Shown piece by piece: positions 24,336-34,686 of a stretch of 64,000 bases of DNA. The notes below the pieces were generated by a model that worked only from the letters and a program-made list of their open reading frames with translations, had not been told where the DNA came from and did not search any database. Origin of the DNA: Manis javanica (lineage: Eukaryota; Chordata; Mammalia; Pholidota; Manidae); assembly GCF_040802235.1 (NCBI RefSeq), contig NC_133158.1, positions 44,768,001-44,832,000 of the forward strand, read 5' to 3'. Numbering within the stretch: position 1 is the first letter of the stretch; each line of letters starts with the position of its first letter. The position numbers and the translations under genes were made by a program.

Positions 24336-26224
24336 CAACCACAAAGCCTAACATTTTACCACTGTAACCTCTGACGCAGCTCCAACGTACCTCCAACACA
24401 CATCAAAATGAACGGACACAAGACCCAGTTTTACTGTCACAGAAACTTCCATACTAAGCACTCCTCTTTCTCAAATTCAAAATTAAACCTCTTTTCGGGT
24501 TCAATGCTTCCCATCTCAAAAGTTTTATTACCTTTGGATCTATTTTCTCTTGAATTATTAACACACTGATTATCTGACAATAAACTCCCTAAATAATATG
24601 AGTAAAGGACATAAGCTTGGAAATAAGGCATCATGAAAAAGGTGTTACCCATCATCCCACCTCATTTCTCAGTAGAAAAACTGATGGTGAAACCAACCAG
24701 CAGCTAATGGAAGCATAATATTCCAATAGTGGGAGTTATTGCAAAAAAAAACTCTGCAGAAAGGGTGGCTCTTCGAGCTACTATTAGATGTTGAGGACGA
24801 CTTTGGTTACTGGGCACTTTGCACACAAAATGAGAAAGATTCAAAGAACATGTCCCGACTATGTGAATGAGCATGGTATGCGGGACACTTCGAACAAAGC
24901 AATGAGACCTTTTAGAAGGAGGGGGTCTAAATTCCACGGGTACCTTCATCAGTTTGCAGCAGCATTTCTCAATCATCTTTTCATAAAATAATTAATGGTG
25001 TAAAGATTAAGACTCAATGGTTTTCCCTCGTGGGTCATGGGGCTGAGGTGTGTAGTGGCCACTGTCACAACTGGTGGCTTTCCTCAGCCCACTTGCCCAG
25101 TTGTGCACAAGAAAGGCTTTGTTATAGGAATTAGCCTCCAGCCCGAGGGCCTTGAGCTCTGAGAGGCACTTCACGGTAGCAATGCTATTGCCATAGTTAC
25201 CAGGCCCTCTGCAGTCCGTTTCTGCACCTCACCACAAAAACCTCCCGGAATAATACAACTGAAAGTGGGCCCACATGCTAGTTAGCTAGCCTGGATTATT
25301 AGTTGTTGATGTCAAATTTTTTTTTAAATTATTTTGGAAAAAGAAATACATCAGTGAGATTTTGGAAAGCCACCTGCAATAGCTAAGCCATTTGGATTTT
25401 TAAACTAAACACACAGTCCACCAGAGAAAAATAGGGTGCTTTCCAGATTACAGGTATTGCTTGAAAACAGTTTTCTTGGTTTTTATTCACTTGGTTTCTG
25501 TTGGTTTTATTCCTGGATTAAAAACCATCTTGACCCTCTGACCCTGGAGAATAATACGTCTCGGTTCTGGGATTCGAGGGCACTGTGAACGCGTGGGGTC
25601 TTGCCAACACAGACAGGCGCCCAGCTTGGTTTGGTAAATGGAAATTATGTCTTTACATAAATGCCTTTATGTTATGTCTATTTCATGTGTTGGTGGGAAC
25701 TCATGATGAGTTATTTCAATAAGGATATAAACACGCCTCTTCAAGCATGTATTACTGATACAGTAAGGTAAAAATAGTAGCAACTAACTAAAAACCATAA
25801 GGTATATTTCGCAGGTATAACTTCTTTCCCAGAGAAGAGAATTATTTAAGGTGAAGCAAGGATGTAGCACACTGGGCCCTAGAGGAAAGCAAAAGTGCGG
25901 GAGGTGCCAGTGGGCGGAGGGGAGGGGTGCACAGTCGGCGTCACCTGAGTAGCCCCAGCACCCCCCCGGGAGCACCAAGCTCGACAAGCACAGTACATGC
26001 AGAAGGAAGTGGCCAGCTCCGTGTGGCCTCCAGGGTCTCAGCTGTCATTCTGTAGGTAAGGTCAACTCAACCTACATAAAGATCAAATGACACCGAGGTA
26101 GTTATTATTTACCTCAGAATTTTACAAGACCTAAAAGGCCTGAGGGCAATTGAACCATGCCAAGAGGGAAAATTGTGTACTTTTTTCTGCCCAATTACGA
26201 TTCAAAGATAAGTGGCCATCAAGG
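24336..26224. other. Unassigned sequence
   Basis: No repeat family recognised. The block 24700..24990 keeps several CpGs and a 90-codon minus frame, but no homologue is recognised. The rest is AT-rich. Confidence 0.4.
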
Positions 26225-26440
26225 AGCTGTATCATAGCAGTTAAGAGCACCAGCTTTAAAGTCAGGCAGAGCTGGGGTCAAATCCCAGCACGCTGGTGGC
26301 CTTGAGGACTTAGGCAAGCCACGTGATGCTCAAAGTGGGGATGATGATAGCACTTTATGCCTTGATGAGATACTGCAGGAAAAGTACATGACACAGGCTT
26401 GAGACATAGGAAACATTCAATACGTGGTAGCTATAGTAAT
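26225..26440 (+). mobile_element. MIR SINE, nearly full length
   Basis: GCAGTTAAGAGCACCAGCTT TAAAGTCAGGCAGAGCTGGG, TCAAATCCCAGCACGCTGGT, and a 3' end with ATGACACAGGCTTGAGACAT AGG. The tRNA-derived head and core are both recognisable. Confidence 0.9.
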
Positions 26441-26530
26441 AATGTGAGAGAGGAAGGGATGGAGCCAGAGAAGGGAGGGAAGGAGGAACCCTGAGCAGGA
26501 GGAAGAGAGGGGGAGGAGGGACAGAGGATC
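26440..26530. repeat. GA-rich polypurine tract
   Basis: Purine-rich run GAAGGGAGGGAAGGAGGAAC and GGAAGAGAGGGGGAGGAGGG immediately after a MIR. Low-complexity sequence. Confidence 0.75.
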
Positions 26531-27256
26531 AGAAAGGGGCGTTGCGGCGTACCCACAGCGCTCCCCAGGACCTGCTGGGTGCGCATAGGGACAGAGAAGA
26601 GCAGCTGAGGCTTTTAGTAAGGAATGACCTGACTCCGACATGAGTGTATTCATGACCCTCGAAAGATCTCTTTAAGTTCCAGAATTTACTATTCGGCCTG
26701 CCTTCCAGAACACATAGGTTCACTTTTTTGCCTACAACTGACCCAAGGAAAGGATTCCCCCAGCTCCCTCCCACTTACCCAGGAGGACCACAGAGGAGAC
26801 AACGAGGCTCCTGTCTGAGGTGGCCTCTGAGGCCCTCGGGCCGCCTGCCATTCTCCCTTCTCGTTCTCTGCAAGCACTCGTGTTCCTGCACCCATTCTCC
26901 AGAGCAAAGTCAGGAAGGGGGCCTCAGAGGACGGGTTGTTAATCAGAATTACCGGGGTCCACCAAACCACCTTCCGCATCCTAAAATTGGGTATTGGCTG
27001 AACTTGTAGCTGCCTGACACACAGGTCACCTGCTGCCATTGGCAACATGTGTCAGCTTCAGGCCTGGGCCCGGGAGGCAGGGGTGGACGGTACGGGTGAA
27101 ATAAGGTTTGGCAAACAACGCTGCCCAGATCTCGTAATCTTCTGCTGAGGCATTTCACGAGAGTATTTTAAGCTAAGAATCAGGGTTATTTCCCTGATTC
27201 CAAGAGCAGAAGCTTGGCATTTTAGGAATTTGAAATGGCAGATCCAGCCCAGAGCA

Positions 27257-27344
<88 letters not shown>

Positions 27345-28239
27345 AAGCACTCAAAATACTATTTACAGGTTGTTAGAGACCCACTCTCACTTTCACATAC
27401 ACCAAACCTTTTAGACAATAAAGATCAAGATGGGCCAGGCTAATAAAGAACAGCATGCGTTCACAGCCCCCAGCACAGCCTCTCGAGCAGGTGTGCAGGC
27501 ACGCACAGTGGCAGTGCCTGGGGGCTGCCAAAGTGGGTGAGGAGCTCATAACCTTCAAGCTTTTCAAGGTGCCCCTGAAACAAGAGACACTCACCTACTG
27601 AAAGGTGTCCCTGAGAGCACCGTGAGACCACCATCCCTGGCATCTCCCAGGCTCTGCGCCACGTCTTCTCACCCAAGGCTCCTGTAGCCCTGGCTTGTTC
27701 TACCTGCCAGTTGTTGCTGCTTTTCAGGCCCGGCTCCTCGATGCTTGGGCACCCCAAGTGCTGGGAGCCTCTTCATCCACAGCCTCTGTGCCATCCAGCA
27801 TAACTCCCAGCTGCCTCTGTGTTCCCAGAACAAGGTAGTCCAGTATTATCATGAGGCACAAGGTCTGAGATCTAGTGCTACTTACCCTTCAGGCATATTA
27901 ATCATGGCTTGTTTTCTGTATTCTGTGGCTTTGACAACTGCAGCCCCTCCCAGGGCCAGCCAGTCCCTACAGATAGTAAAAGACTTTGCTATCAAGTGCA
28001 AACCAGCAGGTCCAAAGCTCACAGTCCTGATCACTTCCTGTTACACTCCAGGCCGTTGTCCCCTAATCACCCCAGGGCCACGTCCCAAACCATCAGGGAC
28101 AGTGCGCATACCCCAGAGCCTGCTAACATTATACACACCAGCCCACCCCAAGCCTGCTCCCCCTGCCTCGGCTATTCTTTCCCATGAGAACCACAATAAA
28201 GGCTCCTGCACACATTTCCTATTTTCAGAACCCATAAAA
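26531..28239. other. Unassigned sequence around the microsatellite
   Basis: Apart from the (TG)n(AG)n repeat no element is recognised. Open frames at 26689..27158 and 27461..28235 overlap on both strands and lack domains. Confidence 0.4.
27260..27342. repeat. Compound microsatellite (TG)n(AG)n
   Basis: About 24 uninterrupted TG units run straight into about 17 AG units with no interruption. Pure long dinucleotide runs of this kind are usually length-polymorphic. TG tracts can adopt Z-DNA and purine AG tracts triplex structure (general knowledge). Confidence 0.98.
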
Positions 28240-28800
28240 TTTACTGGTTTAAACTGTCCAATCCTGTGGTTTCAATTGTATTTGGAGTTGTGCAAACATC
28301 CCCACTATCTACTTCCAGAACATTTTCTTTATCCACAACACCCTCTTCTCCACAAAGACACAACCATTAGTGGTCACTCACTGCTGCACCACTCCCCAGC
28401 TCCTGGCAACCACTCACCTACTTCCCTTCCCTGAACTCGCATTTTCTGGACATTTCTTATAAATGCAGTCATGCAATATGTGGCCTTCTGTGTCTGGCCT
28501 CTTTCAATTAGCATAATGTTTTTAAGGTTCTGCCATGTCATAGCTGTGTCTGTGTTCCATTCCTTGTTATAGAGGAATAGCATTCCATTGTATAGATATA
28601 CTACAATTTGTTTACCCATTCATTAGTTGATGGACTTTTGGGTTATTTCCACTCTTTGGCTAGGGTGCATAATGCTGCTGTGAACATTCACGTACATGCT
28701 TTGTGTGGACATACATTTTCACGTCTCTGCGGGGTATACCTAGGAGGGGAATTTCTAGGTCATATAGTGGCTCTACAATCAGTCTTTGCAGAGGATTTTG
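28240..28800 (-). mobile_element. L1M fragment, antisense
   Basis: Plus-strand text reads as the well-known reverse complement of an L1 ORF2 end: GTTCTGCCATGTCATAGCTG, GAATAGCATTCCATTGTATA, TTGATGGACTTTTGGGTTAT, TAATGCTGCTGTGAACATTC. It overlaps the end of a chance 229-codon open frame (27745..28434) that should not be taken as a gene. Confidence 0.85.
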
Positions 28801-29029
28801 TTTCAAATCCAGTGGTTGGGGGAGGCGTTGTTAATAACATGCCATTGAGCTGACATCTGAAGGATGTGATCTAAACAAGCCACACATGGGGATGGGGAAA
28901 GGGCCGACGGCACAGGGAACAGCAAGATCAAAGATAAGAACACACCTGCCAGGCCTGAGGAACAGTGTCAGCCTTCTGCCCTGTGATGCAGCGCCCAGCA
29001 TTGGATGAATCCACAGAATTCAAGTAAAA
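28801..29029. other. Unassigned sequence
   Basis: CATCTGAAGGATGTGATCTA and following text look like an old repeat but no family is assigned. Confidence 0.3.
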
Positions 29030-29265
29030 TACAGTGACCAACACTGAGTGTGAGGTTTCTGCACCCCTTAACTCATTTATCACTGACAACAACTGCCAAG
29101 AAGGCATTATCTCACCGGTTTTACAGATGAGAAAACAGGCATAGAGAAGTAGTGTGACCTGCCATGACCCACCAAAGGGCACACGTGCCAGTAACAGAAC
29201 CAAAACCAAAGCAAGGTTGCCTGACCCCAGGTCCGTGCTCATAGCTGCTATGCTGTCACGTCTGC
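29030..29265 (-). mobile_element. MIR SINE, antisense
   Basis: TTAACTCATTTATCACTGAC AACAACTGCC, CGGTTTTACAGATGAGAAAA, and the head region GGTTGCCTGACCCCAGGTCC GTGCTC are all in reverse MIR order. Confidence 0.85.
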
Positions 29266-29809
29266 CTGTGCTTTGGCACAGCCAGAAAAACTTGGGGCCA
29301 GACCTTATGCAAGATTTTTATGCATAAAGTATGTGTATGAATCATGAAGGGAGAAAACAATGGTTTGGGGATTGGGTTGGGTTTTTTTTTTAATACTGAG
29401 AAGCAGAGAAAGAACAGGATTGACCTGATGCCTATAAATTTCTGTTTTGAAAATAACTTTTAACCCAGAGCTACATTCTGACTCTGACAATTTCATGTCA
29501 TGGGTGCCCAACAGTGGGAATGGACAGTGGCCCAGGGCCTTGGGACAGAGCCCTGGAGACCCCCTCAGGGGTGGGTGCTCAGCCTGTAGCTGCCAGATGA
29601 TGGGCCAGTGGAGAGGAGGGTGTCCCGGGAGAAGAAATCATGCCACAGGTCAGTTACCTGATACAGACAGACTGGGGGTCCAGGGGGCAATCCGCCCCAG
29701 CCAGCCATCTCACCGAGGTGCTGACTGTCACCTGGACCCCACAAGCAGCCCCTCTTCTGTCCTCCACGTCCCCTGGGCAGAGGTGGATGGATGGAATATG
29801 AAAGAGCCC
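29266..29809. other. Unassigned sequence
   Basis: Between a MIR and the probable LTR. Open frames on both strands (29447..29812, 29565..29999) show no domain. Confidence 0.35.
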
Positions 29810-30781
29810 TGAATCTGAGGGAGGGAAGGGAATGGCGGGGTGCAGCAGGCATGAAGTCTGAGTTAGCTGAACTCGCTGGACTTGGGAACAGCCGGCAGAG
29901 GGGCCGGAGACGATTGAACAAGTCGTGGGACAAACTGGCTGGAACTGGGCCAACCCAAGATGGCACCCAGCTTGACCGGGAATAGACCTCTAACTTCATT
30001 AAGATCTCACTTAACTAGTAAAATAACATCCAAGACAGTTTACAGTTGTCATGAAACCCTGAAAGGGACCTAATGTCTCACCTGAGGGTTTCAGCCCCAG
30101 GCAAGCCTACTCTGAATTTGGTGGGACATAATAACAACAATGGAACTTCAGGGGTAAAAAGGGGCTCATACCAAGCTTTATTCTCACAGCAGCAGGTCAG
30201 GTGTTAGAATCATGTCTGCGCCCAGCAGTCTACAAGCAGCAAGCATGTCTCTGCCTCTGCCTCAGGCTCAGCCTCCGCCCCAAGCTCTGCCCTCGCCCCC
30301 AGCCTCTGCTCCCCTCTCCTGCTCCCCTGCGCTTTCCTCTAAGCTCTGCTCTGAGCACCCGAGGGGACTCTTAGAGCAGCACTGACAATAATAGCTCATT
30401 GCCAATGGGTACACGAGCAGGAGCCTGCCCAGTGGGCCAAGTATGACATCACTGCTCGTGCACAGTGGGTATATTAGATGGGGTCAGATGAGGACCCTGG
30501 CCCTGGAACTTCCATTTCCCCTGCACCTAATAAGGAAAACCAATCCCTTTTCCAAGAATTCCCCCAGAGAAATCATGACTATTCTGCCCCCTGCTTTACA
30601 CGCTCATTGTCCTTCCAACAAAGAGCCAGCAGACCACTGAGGGGAGCTGCCCTACCTAAGGGAGAGAGACCACTTCGAGCCACTGAATGTCCCATACCTT
30701 CCACCTCTTAATAAATCTGCCTGTTCTGCACATGGTTTGCATTTTATTTCTATCCTGTGAGTAGCCACTTCTCCTGCAACA
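29810..30781 (+). mobile_element. Probable solo ERV LTR
   Basis: The right end CTCCTGCAACA resembles the 3' end of the solo LTR at 45232 (CACCTGCAACA), and AATAAA lies about 70 bp before it (near 30710), as in an R-U5 region. A 6-bp match, GAGCCC, flanks 29804..29809 and 30782..30787, and the left end starts TG. The left boundary is less sure than the right; a start nearer 29930 is possible. Confidence 0.5.
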
Positions 30782-30878
30782 GAGCCCCACAAAGTTCTCT
30801 TTTTCTTCAAAGATTCCCACAGCTGAAGACAAGACCTCAGAATAGCCACAAACATTGATGGAGAGTTATTTATTCTGT

Positions 30879-31043
30879 ATCACTAATGATTCTGTAACAT
30901 CTTCCTATGTTGACAGATAGTAACTGCACCAGTAGGGGTGAGGATTTAATAATATGGGTAACTGTGGAACCACTGTAGTGTATACTTGAAACCAATATAA
31001 GATGGTGTATCAATGATACTTGAACACAAAATAAATAAATAAA
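30879..31043 (+). mobile_element. Short 5'-truncated L1 3' end with target-site duplication
   Basis: A 165-bp insertion holding only the last part of an L1 3' UTR (GGGTAACTGTGGAACCACTG ... ATCAATGATACTTGAACACA) and an (AAAT)n tail. It is flanked by identical 15-bp copies of AGTTATTTATTCTGT at 30864..30878 and 31044..31058. Confidence 0.93.
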
Positions 31044-31286
31044 AGTTATTTATTCTGTTGACACATGGGGAGCCAGATAATTCATCTCAACTTCTCCCAA
31101 ACTGGCAATTCATGATGAGACAAATGACAAAATGTTGAGAACATGGGAAATGAAGGTAAATTTTTTAAATCCAGATGATGATTCTTTTATTTTTAACAGC
31201 AAATGACTTGACAAAATGGTCAGTATCCTAGAGTTATGGGCTTACTCCTGGACATTCCTTTAGCAGGATCTGACTTAATTCGGTCA

Positions 31287-31323
31287 CCAGAGAGCCTCTG
31301 CTGATTCCACAGAGGCTCTCTGG
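31287..31323. repeat. Perfect 14-bp inverted repeat (hairpin)
   Basis: CCAGAGAGCCTCTG at 31287..31300 is followed by a 9-nt loop and its exact reverse complement CAGAGGCTCTCTGG at 31310..31323. It lies just before a MIR, outside any recognised element. Confidence 0.9.
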
Positions 31324-31384
31324 AGAATATAAGGATCCTCATGCAAATTAAATTGCTTTAGCTGTTTGGGAGGGCAGCCACAAA

Positions 31385-31625
31385 TAGAAATAACCAACCT
31401 GGCCTTTGGAGTCAGAGGGCTTGAATGCCAGCTCTCCAGCTTACTAGCTGTGTGCTCCTAGGCAGGCTACGTAATTTTTCTGTTTCTCTATTTCCCTAGC
31501 TAGAAATATAATTATATAAAAACAATCCTTAAGTCTTATGGTCGTTAGAAGGATCACATAAGACAATAAATGAAAAATCTTTTAAAGCATATCTGGCACT
31601 TAGTAAATAGTCAAAGATTAGTTCC
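31385..31625 (+). mobile_element. MIR SINE
   Basis: TGGCCTTTGGAGTCAGAGGG, CCAGCTTACTAGCTGTGTGC TCCTAGGCAGG, and TATCTGGCACTTAGTAAATA are MIR motifs in order. Confidence 0.9.
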
Positions 31626-31639
31626 CATTTTTGACCAAG

Positions 31640-32195
31640 AAATTCATTTAATGCTTAAGCTCAAGCCACTGTGCTCTGGGCCATGAAGATGAATGACATG
31701 CAAATTCTGTCCTCAAAAACCTACTATTTACATTCCACTGCTTGGTATCTGCTCAAGAGAAGTAAAAACGTCTGTGCACAAAAAGATGTGTCCAACAACA
31801 TTCATGGCACATTTATTCAAAATAGCCAAACACTGGAAATGACTAAATGTCCATCAACTGAAGTATGAATAAACAAACTGATAATTCCATACTCAGCAAT
31901 GAAAAAAAAAACTACAGATACTAGCACCAGCATGGGTGAGGCCAAAACATTTCAAGGAGGGAAGGAAGTCAGACAAAAAACGAATAGTTGTTTCACTCAT
32001 TTATAAGATGTTCTAAAGAAAAGGAAATCTGTTGTGTTAGAAAACAAAGTAGAGGGGACTGGGAACGGGGCAAAGGGGAGAGATCAGCTAGCAGAGGAGT
32101 ACAGGGAACTTTATGAGGTGAGGGTGTTGGTTACATAAACACACACATTTGTCAAACTTCATTAAGCTGCACACTGAAAACAGGGACCGTGGCAC
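31640..32195 (+). mobile_element. Old L1M 3' fragment
   Basis: Recognisable degraded ORF2 end and 3' UTR of an ancient L1: AATAGCCAAACACTGGAAAT, then CATCAACTGAAGTATGAATA, and later a GTGTTGGTTACATAAACACA-type 3' UTR. It sits directly before the U6/L1 chimera. The exact boundaries are uncertain. Confidence 0.65.
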
Positions 32196-32212
32196 AATAA
32201 GAAATATATCTG

Positions 32213-32241
32213 GTGCTCACTTTGGCACCACATATACTAAA
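32213..32241 (+). pseudogene. U6 snRNA 5'-end fragment
   Basis: A 29-nt match to the 5' stem-loop end of U6 spliceosomal RNA, with 26 of 29 positions identical to the canonical sequence as I recall it. It lacks the rest of U6 and is joined to L1, so it is not a working snRNA gene. I saw no U6 proximal promoter elements immediately upstream. Confidence 0.85.
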
Positions 32242-32690
32242 AGAAATCCTTCCATTTGCACCAACATGGATTGATCTAGAGGGTGTTATGCTCAATGAAA
32301 TAAGCCAGGCAGAGAAAGACAAATACCATATGATTTCACTTATTTGTGGAATATAAACACAAAGCAAAACAGAAGGAACAAAGTAACAGTAGACTCAGAC
32401 ACTGAGAAGGTACTAGTGGTTACCATGGGGGAGGGGTTGGAGCAGGTGGGGAGGGGAGGGGATAAAGGGGCACAACAATTTGCAATCACAATATAAGTTG
32501 GTCACAGGACATAGTACATCATGAAGAATACTATCGGTGATTTTGTAACATCATTCCACGTTGATAGTAACCGCACTAAAGGAGGTGAGGACTTGATAAT
32601 GTGGGTAACTGTTGAATCCCTATGTTGTACATTTGAAAGTAACATAAGATTGTATGTCAATGATACTTTAATTTTTAAAAAAAAGAAAAC
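32213..32690 (+). mobile_element. U6 snRNA / L1 3' end chimeric retro-sequence
   Basis: Bases 32213..32241 match the first 29 nt of U6 snRNA (GTGCTC-CTT-GGCA-CACATATACTAAA) with three differences; two are CpG-to-TpG/CpA changes expected from age. At about 32242 the sequence jumps directly into the L1 ORF2 C-terminus (frame PFAPTWIDLEGVMLNEISQA), followed by the L1 3' UTR and an A-rich tail near 32675..32690. A 5' U6 piece fused to an L1 3' end is the known product of template switching by L1 reverse transcriptase during insertion. I did not find a clear target-site duplication. Confidence 0.85.
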
Positions 32691-32859
32691 CGTTAAAACT
32701 TTAAAAAGGAAAACAAAAAATTTTTTTTTCTGTTCTTCAACTGCACATTTATTAAATGAGACACACACAAAAAAAACAACTATGAAAGACAAATTGGTCA
32801 TTTGGCTGTTATAATTATGAACTCACAGGGATCAAAGTACAACGTGAGGGAAACAGCCA

Positions 32860-33020
32860 ATAGTGCTGTCTTATCTCCATACATTTGACAAATGGTAACT
32901 GCACTTTGGGGGTGAGCACTGAATGAGGTAGATAACTGTGGAATCACCATGTTGTATACGCAAAACTAATATTGTATATAACTATACTTCAATTTAAATG
33001 AATAAATAAATAAATAAATG
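32860..33020 (+). mobile_element. L1 3' end fragment with (AAAT)n tail
   Basis: The last 150 bp of an L1 3' UTR (GATAACTGTGGAATCACCAT ... AACTATACTTCAATTTAAAT) followed by (AAAT)n. It is similar in type to the pieces at 30879 and 47200. No duplication was identified. Confidence 0.75.
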
Positions 33021-33800
33021 TTTTAAACATGTATCTGGTCTTTGTCCCCAGTTCCTGACACAGAGCTCCTGCAGCCCTTGGAATTTCCTGATAGGAGTGT
33101 CTTTTGTTGATCATAAAGAGTCCATTTGGGTCAGTAGATGACTCATAGGGAATAGGGGGATCTAGACAGCTTCCAGATAGCAGGTGGCTGCCAGAAAAAC
33201 CGGTCATGTAATCAGAAGGTTACAACTTTCAGCCCTGCCCTCCAGGGAGGGGAGAGGAGCTGGAGACTGAGTTCTATCACCAATGGCCAGTGACTTAATC
33301 AGCCACGTCTACCTAAAGAACCCTCAATAAAAAACTCAGAAAGATGAGTTTGGGGGAGCTTCCTGGTTGCTGAACATGATATACCGAGTGGGTGGTGTAC
33401 CTTCTTCACAGGCACAGAGGCTCCTGGGCCCAGAACCCTTCTGAACTTTGCCCTCTGTACCATAGATAGTAGATTTTAATCATAAGTACATCACGGCCCT
33501 TAGTTCTGTAAATCATTCCAACAAACCTTCAAACTGCGACTGAGGGTAGAGGGTGTTGTGAGAACCTCTGGTTTTGTATTCCACTGGACAGAAATGCAGG
33601 AAGCCTGAAGACCTCATTTTCAGCTGGAATCTAAACTTGGGGCAGTTCTATGGGACAGAGACTTTAACCTGTAGGATCTGCACTAACCCTGGGAGTTAGT
33701 ATCAGAATTGGATTGTAAAACACCCAAATGGGGTCAGAAAACTGGAGAATTGGCTGGCATTGGAAAAACCACAGATGAATATTATTGTATAAATTAAACC
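33010..33800 (+). repeat. Ancient interspersed repeat, possibly LTR; family not named
   Basis: Motifs such as GGGAGCTTCCTGGTTGCTGA, GTTGTGAGAACCTCTGGTTT, GGAATCTAAACTTGGGGCAG, GACTTTAACCTGTAGGATCT and ATTGGATTGTAAAACACCCA recur in a known mammal-wide repeat that I cannot name with certainty. CTCAATAAAAAACTC near 33325 could be a polyadenylation signal. Confidence 0.55.
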
Positions 33801-34592
33801 TCAGTGAAGTTGATTTAAAAAGAAAAACCTACGACCAAGCAAAGAATTTTCAAACTATACTCTGAATTGAGATCCCCTGGGGGTCAAGGTCCCCATAACT
33901 ATACTCAGAGCAGCTCCCCTTCTATCTCATTTTTATACTGGAGATCCATTTGAATAAAGAGTTCCAGAGCTTAAATATATATATATTTGAAAACCACTAG
34001 ACTTTGTAAAGGTCCTTTCGGAGTGATCAATTTGACTGACCCACGCAGGTGAGGGAAGAAGAGCTTTGTGTTTTCTAGGATCTAAATTCCTCCTGGTAAG
34101 CATTTTTTAAACCCAGTGACACTTCTCAATCATCTGAGGAGCTTCTAAAATTTTTCTGATGCCTGAGGCCCACCCAGAATGTTCATGGTGGGTCAAAAGC
34201 ACCATCATTGTACTAAAAACTTTCCAGGAATTCAAGCCAGGGGGGCAAACCACAGACAGGTTCAGTAGCCATCCAGAATGCCCATTCTTCTACCTAAATA
34301 TTTCACCATCTCCACATACCACAGAAATCCTTCTGTAACCATGCTGACATACCATCACAGTCACCTCTCGTGGATTGGGCCTAATGGTATTTCAGGGTTT
34401 AAATCTCTATGAAACTAGTTAAAGCTTGGAGAAAGATATCTCTGCTCCTCAAAGAAAAATGAAACCAGGTGGCATTTCTCTGCTTTATATTTACAGAATC
34501 TGAGGAGAAGTCCATGAGTGTGATGTTTTTAACATGAGCTTGATTTTCCTCCCTAGATAACTTCCATGTCTTTCTAGGGAGAGATGAACATT
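33801..34592. other. Mostly unassigned sequence left of the full-length L1
   Basis: Apart from the Charlie-like scrap at 34105 it is unassigned. It contains a short (TA)n run near 33978 and possible decayed MER sequence at 33850..33990. Confidence 0.4.
34105..34195 (+). mobile_element. hAT/Charlie-like fragment
   Basis: ACTTCTCAATCATCTGAGGA, GCTTCTAAAATTTTTCTGAT and GCCTGAGGCCCACCCAGA resemble the left half of MER5A/Charlie-type elements. The right half is missing. Confidence 0.5.
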
Positions 34593-34635
34593 TTGTACAA
34601 AGGGACCTTTGTACAAGGTACAAAGCTTCTGTACC
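34593..34635. repeat. Two adjacent palindromes
   Basis: TTGTACAAAGG at 34593..34603 is followed by GA and its exact reverse complement CCTTTGTACAA (34606..34616). Directly after it, GGTACA and TGTACC (34617..34622 and 34630..34635) enclose AAGCTTC. They lie about 50 bp left of the full-length L1. Confidence 0.9.
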
Positions 34636-34686
34636 AGAAGGCCTGAGCTGCTACAAAAGAAGCAAACTGAAAATGCATGTCCTGGG

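Noticed and set aside
27745..28434. 229-codon open frame on the plus strand
   Set aside because: Its 3' half lies in an antisense L1M and the rest has no domain, splice context or codon signal.
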